Translations under genes and position numbers: made by a program | Notes under the pieces: model-generated | What the model saw: only the letters and a program-made list of their open reading frames with translations | Told to the model about the DNA's origin: nothing | The model's database searches: none | Shown here: positions 19,448 to 27,965 of the stretch, piece after piece | How positions within the stretch are numbered: position 1 is the stretch's first letter | Layout: every line of letters begins with the position of its first letter | From: Limnospira fusiformis SAG 85.79 | GTDB lineage: Bacteria > Cyanobacteriota > Cyanobacteriia > Cyanobacteriales > Microcoleaceae | Reading direction: 5' to 3' | DNA length: 64,000 bases | NCBI RefSeq assembly: GCF_012516315.1 | Contig: NZ_CP051185.1 | Span: 4,655,363 to 4,719,362, forward strand

Positions 19448-20086
19448 ATGGCTTTATATCTCGATTCTGCTATTCTGTCGGAAGCTGAAGCAGCTAGTCA
19501 ATGGGGGTGGGTGAAAGGAGTCACCACTAATCCCACTTTACTGGCTAAAAGTGACCTATCCCCAGAGGCAACTTTAAAAGGACTTAAACAACTGTTCCGG
19601 GGGGAGATTTACTATCAGTTAACTGCCTTAGATTTTGAGAATATGCTGGAGGAGGCTTGGGCAGCTTATAATATTTTGGGAGAACAAACAGTTTTAAAAG
19701 TTCCAGCCACTAGCTTAGGCTTTCAAGTAGTGGCTCATCTATCGCCTAAAATTGCCTGTTCTGTGACGGGGATTTATAGTGCATATCAAGCGGCTGTCGC
19801 CCAAGAAGCGGGGGCAAAATATGCGATCGCTTATGTCAACCGCGCCACCAGATTTTTAGGAGATGGAATCACCCTAGTTAAAGATATGGCTGAAATTCTC
19901 GCCGGAAGTGAAACCAAAATTCTCGCCGCCAGCATCAAGTCCCCAGAGGAAGCCGTCGCCACTCTCAAAGCTGGTGCTTATCACCTCACCCTACCCTTGG
20001 ATATTCTGCAATCTTTAACCACCCATGAACTCTCCAATAAAACTGTACAAGAATTTCACCAAAATGGTCGTGGTTTACTCAGTTAA
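19448..20086 (+). CDS. Small transaldolase / fructose-6-phosphate aldolase family protein
   Basis: 212 aa, the length of the TalC/FSA subfamily rather than classical transaldolase. It starts with the family pattern YLDSAILSEAEAA...GVTTNPTLLAKS and has the Schiff-base lysine in TVLKVPAT (about residue 83). A GDGITLVKDMAEIL stretch and ILAASIKSPEE follow. The reaction is either transaldolase or direct aldol cleavage of fructose 6-phosphate, which sequence alone cannot settle. It converges with the NodB-like lipoprotein gene; a small GCCCTC/GAGGGC hairpin lies between them at 20101-20117. Confidence 0.85.
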   Translation: MALYLDSAILSEAEAASQWGWVKGVTTNPTLLAKSDLSPEATLKGLKQLFRGEIYYQLTALDFENMLEEAWAAYNILGEQTVLKVPATSLGFQVVAHLSPKIACSVTGIYSAYQAAVAQEAGAKYAIAYVNRATRFLGDGITLVKDMAEILAGSETKILAASIKSPEEAVATLKAGAYHLTLPLDILQSLTTHELSNKTVQEFHQNGRGLLS

Positions 20087-20123
20087 TCGGCTAGGGTACA
20101 GCCCTCACCCAGAGGGCGTTACA

Positions 20124-21713
20124 TTATCTTCGGTTAGCGTGAGATACTCCTACTGTACCGCAAAAATCATCGGCAGAAAATTGAGGATTATTAACCCCCA
20201 AACCCGATAAATCACTAGATATTAAAGCCGTGTCAACTGACTCGTTAGCCGACCATTTGGGAAAGTCACCTTTTTGATAGGTAGCAATTTGTTCTGGGGT
20301 GAGTAAATCCATAAAATCCGCCAATTCTCGATAGGTGATACATTTAACTTCTGGCTGACCACAAACGGCTTCAGCAAAGCGAAACATAGCATTCCAATAA
20401 GCGCCATTATTCCAGGCGGAAAAATGATGACCGATGTGAATAGGGGCGCGATTTCCTGTATAGTTAGCTTGAAAATAGTTTAGATAGGTTTGGAAAGTAT
20501 CTTCTTCGTAGAATTGAGCATTAGCAGGGTTAGGCTTGGCTTGAGAATGAGCATAATAAAAATTATAGTCCATTGACAAGACATTTTTACGGGTTTTAGC
20601 GGTAGTTAAACTAGCGAGGGGGAAATTCCAGATGCCGTTTTGTTTTTGTGGCCAGTAGTTAGATTGAGCGACTTTACTGGTATCATAACGAAAACCTTTT
20701 TTTTGTAGGGTTTGATATAAACCAGGACCCTGACCCAATTCGGGGGCGCGAAATCCTTGAATGGCGGTTTTGTCAAAGGCGAGACTACCTTCTAGGTTAT
20801 TAATTTGGTGGGATTGAAAAATAAACTTATCAAAATAGTTAAATTCTCGCGTCCAGTCCGCCTCAGTCCAGCGACTACCATTAAAATGACCTACTGCATG
20901 GGAGGCAATTTCATGACCTTCTTGATAGGCTAAATTTAGCTGTTCTAGGCGTTGTTTAACTTCTGGTGGGGTTCCTCCCCAACCGATCGCCGAATGACCG
21001 ACCCGGTGACCGCCAGGTGGTTGATAAAGTTGGCGATCGCCAGTATTGACAAAATAGACAGCACTGATAAAATAAGTAAAGCGGAGGGGGATATTTTGAG
21101 CAGCCTTATCTTTAGCAAAGTGGCGAGATTTTTTCCATGCTTCCAGGGAACGGGAACCGTCAAAAGCCAGCAAGACAAATTGAGGAGGGCGACTAGGGAG
21201 ATTAATCAAGCCTGCTTGACGAATTAAACTTAATAAAAAATGTGAATCCCAACGATTAGATAAGCAGGAATTACCGCCGCCTTCTTGTTGACAAGCAGTA
21301 ATTAAATCTTGAGGAAACGGCCCCAATGAGTCATTGGCTTCCATACAATAACCAGTAATGGCGTTAAGATGAGAACCATAGGGACAGATATTATTTCCGT
21401 ATGCTTGGCGAAATAATGTTTCTGACCATTGGTGATTAAAACAGGCGGAACCGCCGCCCCATTGGAGGCATTTATTAATCATGTTTTGGGTGATAGGTCC
21501 GGCAGCCATCTCACCATTAGAGCAGAAAAAGCCGCCCTGCTGATTAACGGTTTTTAGTTCCCATTTAACTGGGGTTTCTGGGTTGTTATGGGGTACAGTT
21601 GATGGGGATATAGGGGATAAATCAGATGATAAATTATTGACATTGTGGCAGGCAGTCAGGACAAATAAGAGGCTAAAACCGGATAAAGTTTTGGGAAACA
21701 GAGGGGTAAACAT
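20124..21713 (-). CDS. Lipoprotein with two Cys-rich modules and a divergent polysaccharide-deacetylase (NodB) domain
   Basis: 529 aa from ATG 21713. The N-terminus is a lipoprotein signal with lipobox LTAC at residues ~19-22. Two copies of a Cys-rich module follow (residues ~60-180), each with the pattern Q-x-G-GG-x-SC. The NodB-type fold comes next: LAFDGSRS where deacetylases have FDDGP, HEIASHAVGHF (zinc histidines) and GFRAPELGQGPG. The double aspartate is reduced to one, so activity on glycans is uncertain. It is probably anchored in the membrane facing the wall or sheath. A longer frame to 21764 exists, but the lipobox fixes the start. Confidence 0.75.
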   Translation of the reverse strand: MFTPLFPKTLSGFSLLFVLTACHNVNNLSSDLSPISPSTVPHNNPETPVKWELKTVNQQGGFFCSNGEMAAGPITQNMINKCLQWGGGSACFNHQWSETLFRQAYGNNICPYGSHLNAITGYCMEANDSLGPFPQDLITACQQEGGGNSCLSNRWDSHFLLSLIRQAGLINLPSRPPQFVLLAFDGSRSLEAWKKSRHFAKDKAAQNIPLRFTYFISAVYFVNTGDRQLYQPPGGHRVGHSAIGWGGTPPEVKQRLEQLNLAYQEGHEIASHAVGHFNGSRWTEADWTREFNYFDKFIFQSHQINNLEGSLAFDKTAIQGFRAPELGQGPGLYQTLQKKGFRYDTSKVAQSNYWPQKQNGIWNFPLASLTTAKTRKNVLSMDYNFYYAHSQAKPNPANAQFYEEDTFQTYLNYFQANYTGNRAPIHIGHHFSAWNNGAYWNAMFRFAEAVCGQPEVKCITYRELADFMDLLTPEQIATYQKGDFPKWSANESVDTALISSDLSGLGVNNPQFSADDFCGTVGVSHANRR

Positions 21714-21819
21714 AACGCAATTGAATCTCACCTTCAAGAAAAAAACCGGATTTCCGATAGCCATGTATAAGAAACCCGGTTAAATTTGTTTCGACAAATT
21801 GTAGATTTTGACAACCCCA

Positions 21820-22203
21820 TTAGGCTTCCAACTGGAGATATTCAGGGGTTTTCAAAGGACGGGTGTAGCAGTCATGTTGATAGTTAAGCATGAAACCATT
21901 AAGGGTATTGAGTAGGTCTTCGCGTCTGAGTAAGTGTTCAATGCGGTAGAGTGGTTCTCCTTGATTAAAGAGAATTAGGGTAGGTAGATTCTGAAGTCGA
22001 TAGGTACTGGCCAGCTTTAAATTCTGGTCAGCATTAATACCAAATACCTGAACCTGACCTGTCCACTGTGTCTGGAACTGTTCCAATTGTGGGACAATAA
22101 GTTTGCACAGGCCGCACCAGGGAGCCCAGAAGTGAACGAGAATAGGTGTAGAAGCACTCAAGACCTCTTTGGAAAATTGCTGCTCACTGACCGATAAAAG
22201 CAT
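21820..22203 (-). CDS. Thioredoxin-like protein with a WCGLC active site
   Basis: 127 aa with a complete thioredoxin fold. The redox motif is FWAPWCGLCKLIVPQL; leucine replaces the usual proline of WCGPC. The cis-proline is present in LQNLPTLILF. A C-terminal extension of ~20 residues contains an additional cysteine. The change in the CxxC dipeptide usually alters redox potential, so this is likely a specialised oxidoreductase. The NnrU gene is 48 bp upstream on the same strand, so the two may be cotranscribed. Confidence 0.85.
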   Translation of the reverse strand: MLLSVSEQQFSKEVLSASTPILVHFWAPWCGLCKLIVPQLEQFQTQWTGQVQVFGINADQNLKLASTYRLQNLPTLILFNQGEPLYRIEHLLRREDLLNTLNGFMLNYQHDCYTRPLKTPEYLQLEA

Positions 22204-22251
22204 GATGGCTCTAAATTTTATTAACGAACATTTTATATCTCTGGGATCATG

Positions 22252-22965
22252 CTACCAGCCTACGTTACCTGTGACACGAATTAATAGTGGATGAGCTTTC
22301 CAAAGTAGGATAATGAAAACCCCAACCCCCAGATAAGCGGGACGGAGGAATTCCTGTATAACGAGGGTTTGCCGTCCCTGGATAATTGCCAAAAAGGGAA
22401 TTACGGAGGTTTGGGATTTGAGGGTTTCAAAGGATTCGCCAAAACGGGCTTGTAAACGCCGATCGCCGTGCCAGACTCCAAAAAGGTGATGTAAAACCAA
22501 ACCAATGGAGGTGAGGAGGGTAAAGGTGGTACCAATCCAGAGAGTATGGGCAATACACCAGATCACCTGTCCGACCATTTGGGGATGTCGGGTAATACGG
22601 ATAATGCCAGTTTGATGAAGATGGACTTCTGGTTTAGCGATCGCAGCAATTTCCAGTAGATTGAAAGTAGAGGGGTATAAAAACAGAAAGGAGATAGCCG
22701 AGAGGACCCAAACGATAGGTTTAACGGCGGGTACACCCTGAACTTGCCAGAGTTGTAGGCCATCATAGCGGTGATTAAAGAAATAGATAATCAAGACCAC
22801 AGCCAGGGATAAACTGACGAGGGCGAAAAAAATGCGATACAACCGGGGACCGATGACCTGTTCGACAACAGGGCGGAGGGCGGCTAGACCACTATGGGCG
22901 ATCGCAAAGCATAGAAGTAGCCCCACCATAACAAAATGGCTAAGACTGAGCCATTGATCAGACAT
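22252..22965 (-). CDS. NnrU-family integral membrane protein
   Basis: 237 aa from ATG 22965, which is preceded by GAAGAGG at a good distance; an upstream in-frame start at 23001 would add 12 polar residues. Six or so hydrophobic segments and the motif ITRHPQMVGQVIWCIAH identify the NnrU/Z-ISO superfamily. Plant Z-ISO isomerises 15-cis-zeta-carotene with a haem cofactor; bacterial NnrU was found near nitric oxide reductase. The substrate here is unknown. The histidines in HPQ and WCIAH could ligate haem. It is divergent from the LysR gene. Confidence 0.8.
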   Translation of the reverse strand: MSDQWLSLSHFVMVGLLLCFAIAHSGLAALRPVVEQVIGPRLYRIFFALVSLSLAVVLIIYFFNHRYDGLQLWQVQGVPAVKPIVWVLSAISFLFLYPSTFNLLEIAAIAKPEVHLHQTGIIRITRHPQMVGQVIWCIAHTLWIGTTFTLLTSIGLVLHHLFGVWHGDRRLQARFGESFETLKSQTSVIPFLAIIQGRQTLVIQEFLRPAYLGVGVFIILLWKAHPLLIRVTGNVGW

Positions 22966-23087
22966 TTTGACCTCTTCAACGGATAATAAAGTTAGCTCCA
23001 ATACAGATCATCTCGCAGTATGCTCAAAGAAGACGATCCTCAGCTACCTAATTCTCGGATCTTTTGTCTGCCGATGAGGTTAACACC

Positions 23088-24083
23088 ATGTCCGATCTTC
23101 CATTCACTTTAGATCAGTTACGCATTTTGCAAGCGATCGCTTCCGAGGGAAGTTTCAAGCGAGCCGCCGATCGCCTATATGTATCCCAACCTGCGGTCAG
23201 CTTGCAAGTGCAGAACCTGGAACGCCAATTAAATGTACCCTTATTTGATCGGGGAGGTCGTCGCGCCCAACTGACAGAAGCGGGTCATCTATTATTGAGT
23301 TATGGGGAAAAAGTGCTTTCCCTGTGTCAGGAAACCTGTCGTGCGCTAGAAGACTTACAAAACCTGCAAGGAGGAACCCTAATTGTCGGTGCTTCCCAAA
23401 CTACGGGAACCTATTTGCTACCTCGGATGATTGGGATGTTTCGCTCCAAATATCCCGAAGTAGCGGTACAACTTCATGTTCACTCTACCCGTCGCACGGC
23501 TTGGAGTGTGGTGAATGGACAAATTGATTTAGCGATCGTCGGGGGGGAGATCTCCCCGGAATTGGCGCAGTCATTAGAGGTAATTCCTTTCGCAGAAGAT
23601 GAACTAGCTCTAATTATGTCGGTTTCCCATCCCCTCGCCACACAGGAGATTATCGAACATGATGATTTATACGAGTTGAAGTTTATCAGCCTTGATGCTC
23701 AATCGACTATCCGCAAAGTGATTGACCAGGTATTGAGTCGGTCTGGGATTGATACCAGTCGCCTCAAAATCGAAATGGAACTAAGTTCTATTGAAGCGAT
23801 CAAAAATGCGGTGCAGTCTGGTTTGGGGGTGGCCTTTGTTTCCACATCCGCCATTGAGAAAGAGTTACAAATGGGAGTATTGCAAATTCCTAAAATTGAT
23901 CGAGTCACCATCACACGGATGTTATCAGTGATTTATAACCCCTTACGCTATAGATCCAAAGCAGCATCTGCATTCATGCAGGAGATTTTACCCAATTTCT
24001 CTAGTACACAACTCCCACCGGAAAACTTAGAGATTTCTGTTGTGGAGGTTAACGAACCTACCTCAGAACAGATGCCCTTGTAA
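23088..24083 (+). CDS. rbcR: LysR-type regulator, RbcR (Ycf30) family
   Basis: 331 aa from ATG 23088, the start matching the conserved [14 protein letters not shown] beginning; an in-frame upstream start at 23064 exists. A winged HTH (about 5-65, with [24 protein letters not shown]) is followed by a periplasmic-binding-type effector domain. The sequence follows the cyanobacterial/plastid RbcR pattern, regulators of RuBisCO and carbon-metabolism genes that sense metabolites. A second, closely similar gene follows 61 bp downstream. The C-terminus has an extra acidic tail absent from the neighbour. Confidence 0.85.
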   Translation: MSDLPFTLDQLRILQAIASEGSFKRAADRLYVSQPAVSLQVQNLERQLNVPLFDRGGRRAQLTEAGHLLLSYGEKVLSLCQETCRALEDLQNLQGGTLIVGASQTTGTYLLPRMIGMFRSKYPEVAVQLHVHSTRRTAWSVVNGQIDLAIVGGEISPELAQSLEVIPFAEDELALIMSVSHPLATQEIIEHDDLYELKFISLDAQSTIRKVIDQVLSRSGIDTSRLKIEMELSSIEAIKNAVQSGLGVAFVSTSAIEKELQMGVLQIPKIDRVTITRMLSVIYNPLRYRSKAASAFMQEILPNFSSTQLPPENLEISVVEVNEPTSEQMPL

Positions 24084-24144
24084 ACTGTAGTGGGGGGTTC
24101 GACTTCCAACACACTAGCACATCGAATAGCACTTTTATTTACTG

Positions 24145-25083
24145 ATGTCAGACGTTCCGTTTACCCTGGATCAATTACGAATTCTCAAGGCGATCGCCTC
24201 TGAAGGGAGTTTTAAAAGAGCCGCCGATAGTCTCTATGTCTCCCAACCTGCGATCAGCCTACAAGTACAGAATTTAGAGCGACAATTAAATGTTCCCCTG
24301 TTCGATCGCGCTGGTCGTCGCGCTAAACTTACCGAAGCCGGACATTTACTGATTAGTTATGGGGAAAAGATACTTTCCCTATGTCAAGAAACCTGTCGTG
24401 CGATCGAAGACTTACAAAACCTACAAGGGGGAACCCTAATTGTCGGTGCTTCCCAGACTACCGGAACCTATCTCCTACCGGGGATGATTGGGATGTTTCG
24501 GCAAAAATACCCAGATGTGGCCGTGCAACTTCATGTCCACTCTACCCGTCGCACCGCTTGGAGTGTTGCTAACGGACAAATTGACTTAGCCATCATTGGG
24601 GGAAAGATCCCGCCGGAATTGCAGGACTGTCTCAAGGTTCAGCCTTATATTGAGGATGAACTAGCCCTGGTTTTACCTGTATTTCACCCCTTGGCTGAAA
24701 AAGACTTTATTCAAAAGGAAGACCTGTATAACCTAAAGTTTATCGCCCTAGATGCTCAATCGACTATTCGCAAGGTGATTGATCAAGTCCTCAGTCGCTA
24801 TGATATTGATCCGCGTCGCTTACGGATAGAAATGGAACTTAACTCCATTGAGGCTATTAAAAATACTGTACAAGCCGGACTGGGAGCCGCTTTTGTTTCT
24901 ACCTCGGCTATTGAAAAAGAGATCCAAATGGGGATGCTGCATCGGGCTACCATTGATTCAGTAACGGTTAAACGGATGTTATCAGTAATTGTTAATCCTA
25001 ATCGCTATCAATCCAAAGCCGCCGAAGCCTTCAGCCGTGAGATCTTACCCCTATTTTCTCATTCTGATCCGCAGATTAATTGA
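24145..25083 (+). CDS. LysR-type regulator, RbcR family, tandem paralogue
   Basis: 312 aa. The first ~130 residues are nearly the same as those of the preceding gene (DNA-binding helix and the [12 protein letters not shown] segment), while the effector domain between about 155 and 205 and near the C-terminus differs more. This is what a tandem duplication followed by divergence of the sensing domain would give. Both probably recognise the same kind of T-N11-A site. Which of the two is the orthologue of RbcR in other cyanobacteria needs a tree. Confidence 0.85.
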   Translation: MSDVPFTLDQLRILKAIASEGSFKRAADSLYVSQPAISLQVQNLERQLNVPLFDRAGRRAKLTEAGHLLISYGEKILSLCQETCRAIEDLQNLQGGTLIVGASQTTGTYLLPGMIGMFRQKYPDVAVQLHVHSTRRTAWSVANGQIDLAIIGGKIPPELQDCLKVQPYIEDELALVLPVFHPLAEKDFIQKEDLYNLKFIALDAQSTIRKVIDQVLSRYDIDPRRLRIEMELNSIEAIKNTVQAGLGAAFVSTSAIEKEIQMGMLHRATIDSVTVKRMLSVIVNPNRYQSKAAEAFSREILPLFSHSDPQIN

Positions 25084-25171
25084 CCATCAGGTGCATTTTT
25101 GCCAAAATCCTAGGGTAGCCGCACTTTTTTAGTGAAAATAAACTCAGGCGATAAGCCCAACCTAACTTCCG

Positions 25172-26590
25172 ATGAAAATCTACTGTACTCGCCCCGGTTG
25201 TCCCAAGCCAGAAAACTTATATCCTGACCTTGATGATCATGCCAACCTCAAAACAGTACAACAGAAGTATTGTATCACCTGCGGTATGCCCCTGATTTTA
25301 GATGGGCGCTACCTCACGGAACGTCTATTGGGTCAGGGGGGGTTTGGGGCGGCGTTTTTGGCGCGCGATCGCCGATCGCCAAGTTTACGCACCTGTGTTG
25401 TTAAGCAGTTTCTCCCCGCCCGAGACTTGGGCCCCCAACAATTAGCGATCGCCCAAGAATTATTTGAACGGGAAGCCCAGGTTCTCGATCGCCTCGGACA
25501 CCAACATCCTCAAATCCCCAATTTGTTAGCCTATTTTCCCCTGGAAGCAACAGGTTGGCAAACTCGCACCCCTCAGCAATTTTTCTATCTAGTTCAAGAA
25601 TATATCGACGGTCAGAACCTGGAACAGGAACTATCAAGCCGGGGTCTGTTTTCCGAAACGGAAGTGCTGGAAGTAATGCGGGAAATTCTGAATATCCTGG
25701 AATTTGTCCACGGGGAAGATGTCGTCCACCGCGATATTAAGCCCTCTAATATTATGCGCGATCGCTCTGGCACTCTCCATTTGCTCGATTTTGGCGCGGT
25801 TAAGGAAGTCACCCAAGCACCAGGAAATAAATCCACCAGAATCTATTCTGCCGGATTTGCTCCCCCAGAACAAATGCGAGGTCGCAGTGTATATCCATCT
25901 ACCGATTTATATGCTTTGGCGGTCACAGCAATTATGTTATTAACAGCCAAAGACCCTAAAGATTTGTTTGATAACTACAGCAATGCTTGGATTTGGAAAG
26001 ATCAGGTGACAATTTCTGATTCCCTGGCTAATATTCTTGACCGGATGTTACAACCTACCCCTAGCGATCGCTTTGGAGCCGCTACCGAGGTATTAACAGC
26101 CCTCAATGCCATGATATCGCGGCCACCGCCACCGCCACCTCCTCCCGTAGTTCCTGCGCCTTCTGTAACTCCTCAAAGCGCCCCAGTGTCCGCACCAGTA
26201 GCTACTCAAATTCAACCGCCAACCCCCACCCTCAGGCGGCCTTTTTCCATCCTGGAAATTCTAGCCTCAGCAGCATTTACCGGCTTTGAGGGGGGATTAC
26301 TGGTGATGGTGTTGTCGTCGTTGTTAGATACAATACCTTTGATTTTGGGGATTGCTGGCTTCCTGTTAGCGGGGTTACTATTAGCTCAAGTGCGCCGTTG
26401 GGTAGAAAAATGGGATCTGCTGATTATTGCTGGGATATCTTTTGCGATCATTTTTTGGGTTGGCACTGGACCCGGTAATCTTGAAGTTACCCAGGTCATC
26501 ATTTTACCAATATTGACAGCACTATCAGCCGTCGCCGTAACTGCCCTATTTCGTCTAATTTACGGGATTCTCAAACGGCTCATTTCTTGA
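25172..26590 (+). CDS. Ser/Thr protein kinase with N-terminal zinc-ribbon-like segment and C-terminal membrane anchor
   Basis: 472 aa. A Cys4-type ribbon occupies the N-terminus (CTRPGC near 5-10, CITCG near 35-39). The Hanks-type kinase domain follows: GQGGFGAAFLARD (P loop), VVKQF (lysine), HRDIKPSN (catalytic loop) and DFGAVKE (DFG). A proline-rich linker with a run of prolines precedes three hydrophobic helices at about 365-470. The ligand or substrate is unknown. Before insertion of the TnpB element, the stop codon was about 34 bp from the start of the periplasmic-binding-protein gene, so the two were likely one operon. Confidence 0.88.
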   Translation: MKIYCTRPGCPKPENLYPDLDDHANLKTVQQKYCITCGMPLILDGRYLTERLLGQGGFGAAFLARDRRSPSLRTCVVKQFLPARDLGPQQLAIAQELFEREAQVLDRLGHQHPQIPNLLAYFPLEATGWQTRTPQQFFYLVQEYIDGQNLEQELSSRGLFSETEVLEVMREILNILEFVHGEDVVHRDIKPSNIMRDRSGTLHLLDFGAVKEVTQAPGNKSTRIYSAGFAPPEQMRGRSVYPSTDLYALAVTAIMLLTAKDPKDLFDNYSNAWIWKDQVTISDSLANILDRMLQPTPSDRFGAATEVLTALNAMISRPPPPPPPPVVPAPSVTPQSAPVSAPVATQIQPPTPTLRRPFSILEILASAAFTGFEGGLLVMVLSSLLDTIPLILGIAGFLLAGLLLAQVRRWVEKWDLLIIAGISFAIIFWVGTGPGNLEVTQVIILPILTALSAVAVTALFRLIYGILKRLIS

Positions 26591-26642
26591 GTTGAACTAC
26601 AACAAAAACGGGATTGGAGCCAGAATTTAATCCAAGATTTGC

Positions 26643-26670
26643 TTGACATCTTATGACAATAAGGTACAAT
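26643..26670 (+). promoter_or_regulatory. Promoter inside TnpB element copy A
   Basis: TTGACA (26643-26648), a 16-bp spacer and TACAAT (26665-26670) form a near-consensus housekeeping promoter ahead of tnpB. The same promoter is present in the copy at 39307-39334. Confidence 0.7.
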
Positions 26671-26781
26671 ACCCCCAAAGATTCGCAACTCAATAATGAG
26701 TATACGGTCAAACCCCAGACCATGCCAAATTTCCCTGACGACATACTCATCAAGTCGGATTCTTCATGGTAAAATCCAATC

Positions 26782-27909
26782 ATGCCTTACAAAGCTTTCC
26801 GGACAAAACTAAAACTCAATGACCGTCAAGCCACCTTGATGGCCAAACACGCGGGTTATGCTCGGTTCGTGTTTAATTGGGGATTACACTTATGGAGGTC
26901 AGCTTATGAAGAGGGACTCAAGCCTAATATCAACTCCATTAAAAAGGTTTTTACTCATTATGTGAAACCTCAATATCCTTGGATGTCCGAATTGTCTTCT
27001 AAAGTTGATCAATATGCCTTCATTAATCTAGGGGATGCCTTTAAGCGCTTCTTCAAGGGAATAAGCAGTTATCCTAAATTTAAGAAGAAAGGCCACCATG
27101 ATAGCTTTACCCTTGACAATTCCGGAAAGCCATTCAAGTTGTCAGGAACTCGCCATAAGCTGCCTTTTGTGGGCTGGGTTTCTACATTTGAGGCTCTACC
27201 CGAAAGTTGGGTTAAGAAAGTCACTATAACGCGCCAAGCAGGTGACTGGTATATGAGCTTTTTCGTAGAAATCACACCAGAAATCACACCGAAATTCCGA
27301 GAGAGAATCGGGGTAGACCTAGGAATTAACAATTTGGCGACTTGCTCCGATGGGACCCAATTCTCTAATCCCAAGGCTTATAAAGCAACGACCAAAAAAC
27401 TAGCTCAATTACAACGTCATTTAAGTCGCAAAGTCAAAGGCTCGAAAAATTGGGCCAAATGTCTCTTAAAAGTTCAAAAGCTACATCAAAGAGTAGCAAA
27501 CATTCGGCGGGACACCATTCATAAAATAACTACTTTCTTGGCTAAGAACCACAGCCAAGTCGTCATTGAAGATTTGAATGTGTCAGGTATGCTGAAAAAT
27601 CATGGTTTGGCGGGTTCTATCGCTGATGCTTCATTTTATGAGTTCCGTCGTCAACTAGGTTACAAGGCAGAACGTTATGGTTCAAAGTTGATTATTGCCG
27701 ATAGATTTTATCCATCCAGTCAACTGTGTTCTAATTGCGGTTATCGTCAAAAAATGCCCCTAGTCCGTCGGACTTTTGAATGTCCAAACTGTGGCCTGAA
27801 GATTGATAGAGATTTGAACGCCAGTAGAAATTTAGAAAAATCGCCTGGTTCAGACGATTACACTTGTGGACGGGGTGCTGCCGACAGTCCCGGACGAAGC
27901 CAGAAATAA
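26782..27909 (+). CDS. tnpB: TnpB RNA-guided nuclease (IS605 OrfB)
   Basis: 375 aa. The RuvC triad is complete: D179 in GVDLGINN, E263 in VVIEDLNVSG and D342/D344 in DRDLNAS. The zinc finger CSNCG...CPNCG lies between RuvC-II and RuvC-III. TnpB of this family is guided by a transposon-encoded RNA derived from the 3' end of the element and cuts DNA next to a short motif, which helps the element persist. The final ~110 residues match the fragment at 11145-11422, and the whole protein is almost identical to that at 39460-40587. No TnpA is encoded nearby. Confidence 0.92.
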   Translation: MPYKAFRTKLKLNDRQATLMAKHAGYARFVFNWGLHLWRSAYEEGLKPNINSIKKVFTHYVKPQYPWMSELSSKVDQYAFINLGDAFKRFFKGISSYPKFKKKGHHDSFTLDNSGKPFKLSGTRHKLPFVGWVSTFEALPESWVKKVTITRQAGDWYMSFFVEITPEITPKFRERIGVDLGINNLATCSDGTQFSNPKAYKATTKKLAQLQRHLSRKVKGSKNWAKCLLKVQKLHQRVANIRRDTIHKITTFLAKNHSQVVIEDLNVSGMLKNHGLAGSIADASFYEFRRQLGYKAERYGSKLIIADRFYPSSQLCSNCGYRQKMPLVRRTFECPNCGLKIDRDLNASRNLEKSPGSDDYTCGRGAADSPGRSQK

Positions 27910-27957
27910 ACATCAAGATCCGGCTATGTCCGGTTTTGTTTAAGTTTTATAGAGCAG
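27830..27957 (+). ncRNA. Predicted omega RNA (reRNA) scaffold of copy A
   Basis: In IS605 TnpB systems the guide RNA spans the 3' end of tnpB and the right end of the element, and its guide is the flanking sequence. Here the scaffold would end at 27957 with a CCGG/CCGG hairpin (about 27920-27933), and the guide would be the first bases of the downstream binding-protein gene. The 5' limit is a guess; the assignment rests on family knowledge and element position. Confidence 0.4.
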
Positions 27958-27965
27958 ATTTGATC

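Larger units (their letters stand above)
26616..27957 (+). mobile_element. TnpB-only IS605-family (IS1341-like) element, copy A, intact
   Basis: The boundaries come from comparison with the copy at 39280-40635: identity starts at GGAGCCAGAATTT and ends at TTTTATAGAGCAG. It contains a promoter, one intact tnpB and a short 3' region with a CCGG-ctatgt-CCGG hairpin. There is no tnpA, so it would need TnpA in trans to move. It separates the kinase gene from the binding-protein gene, ending 8 bp before the ATG of the latter. Confidence 0.85.
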
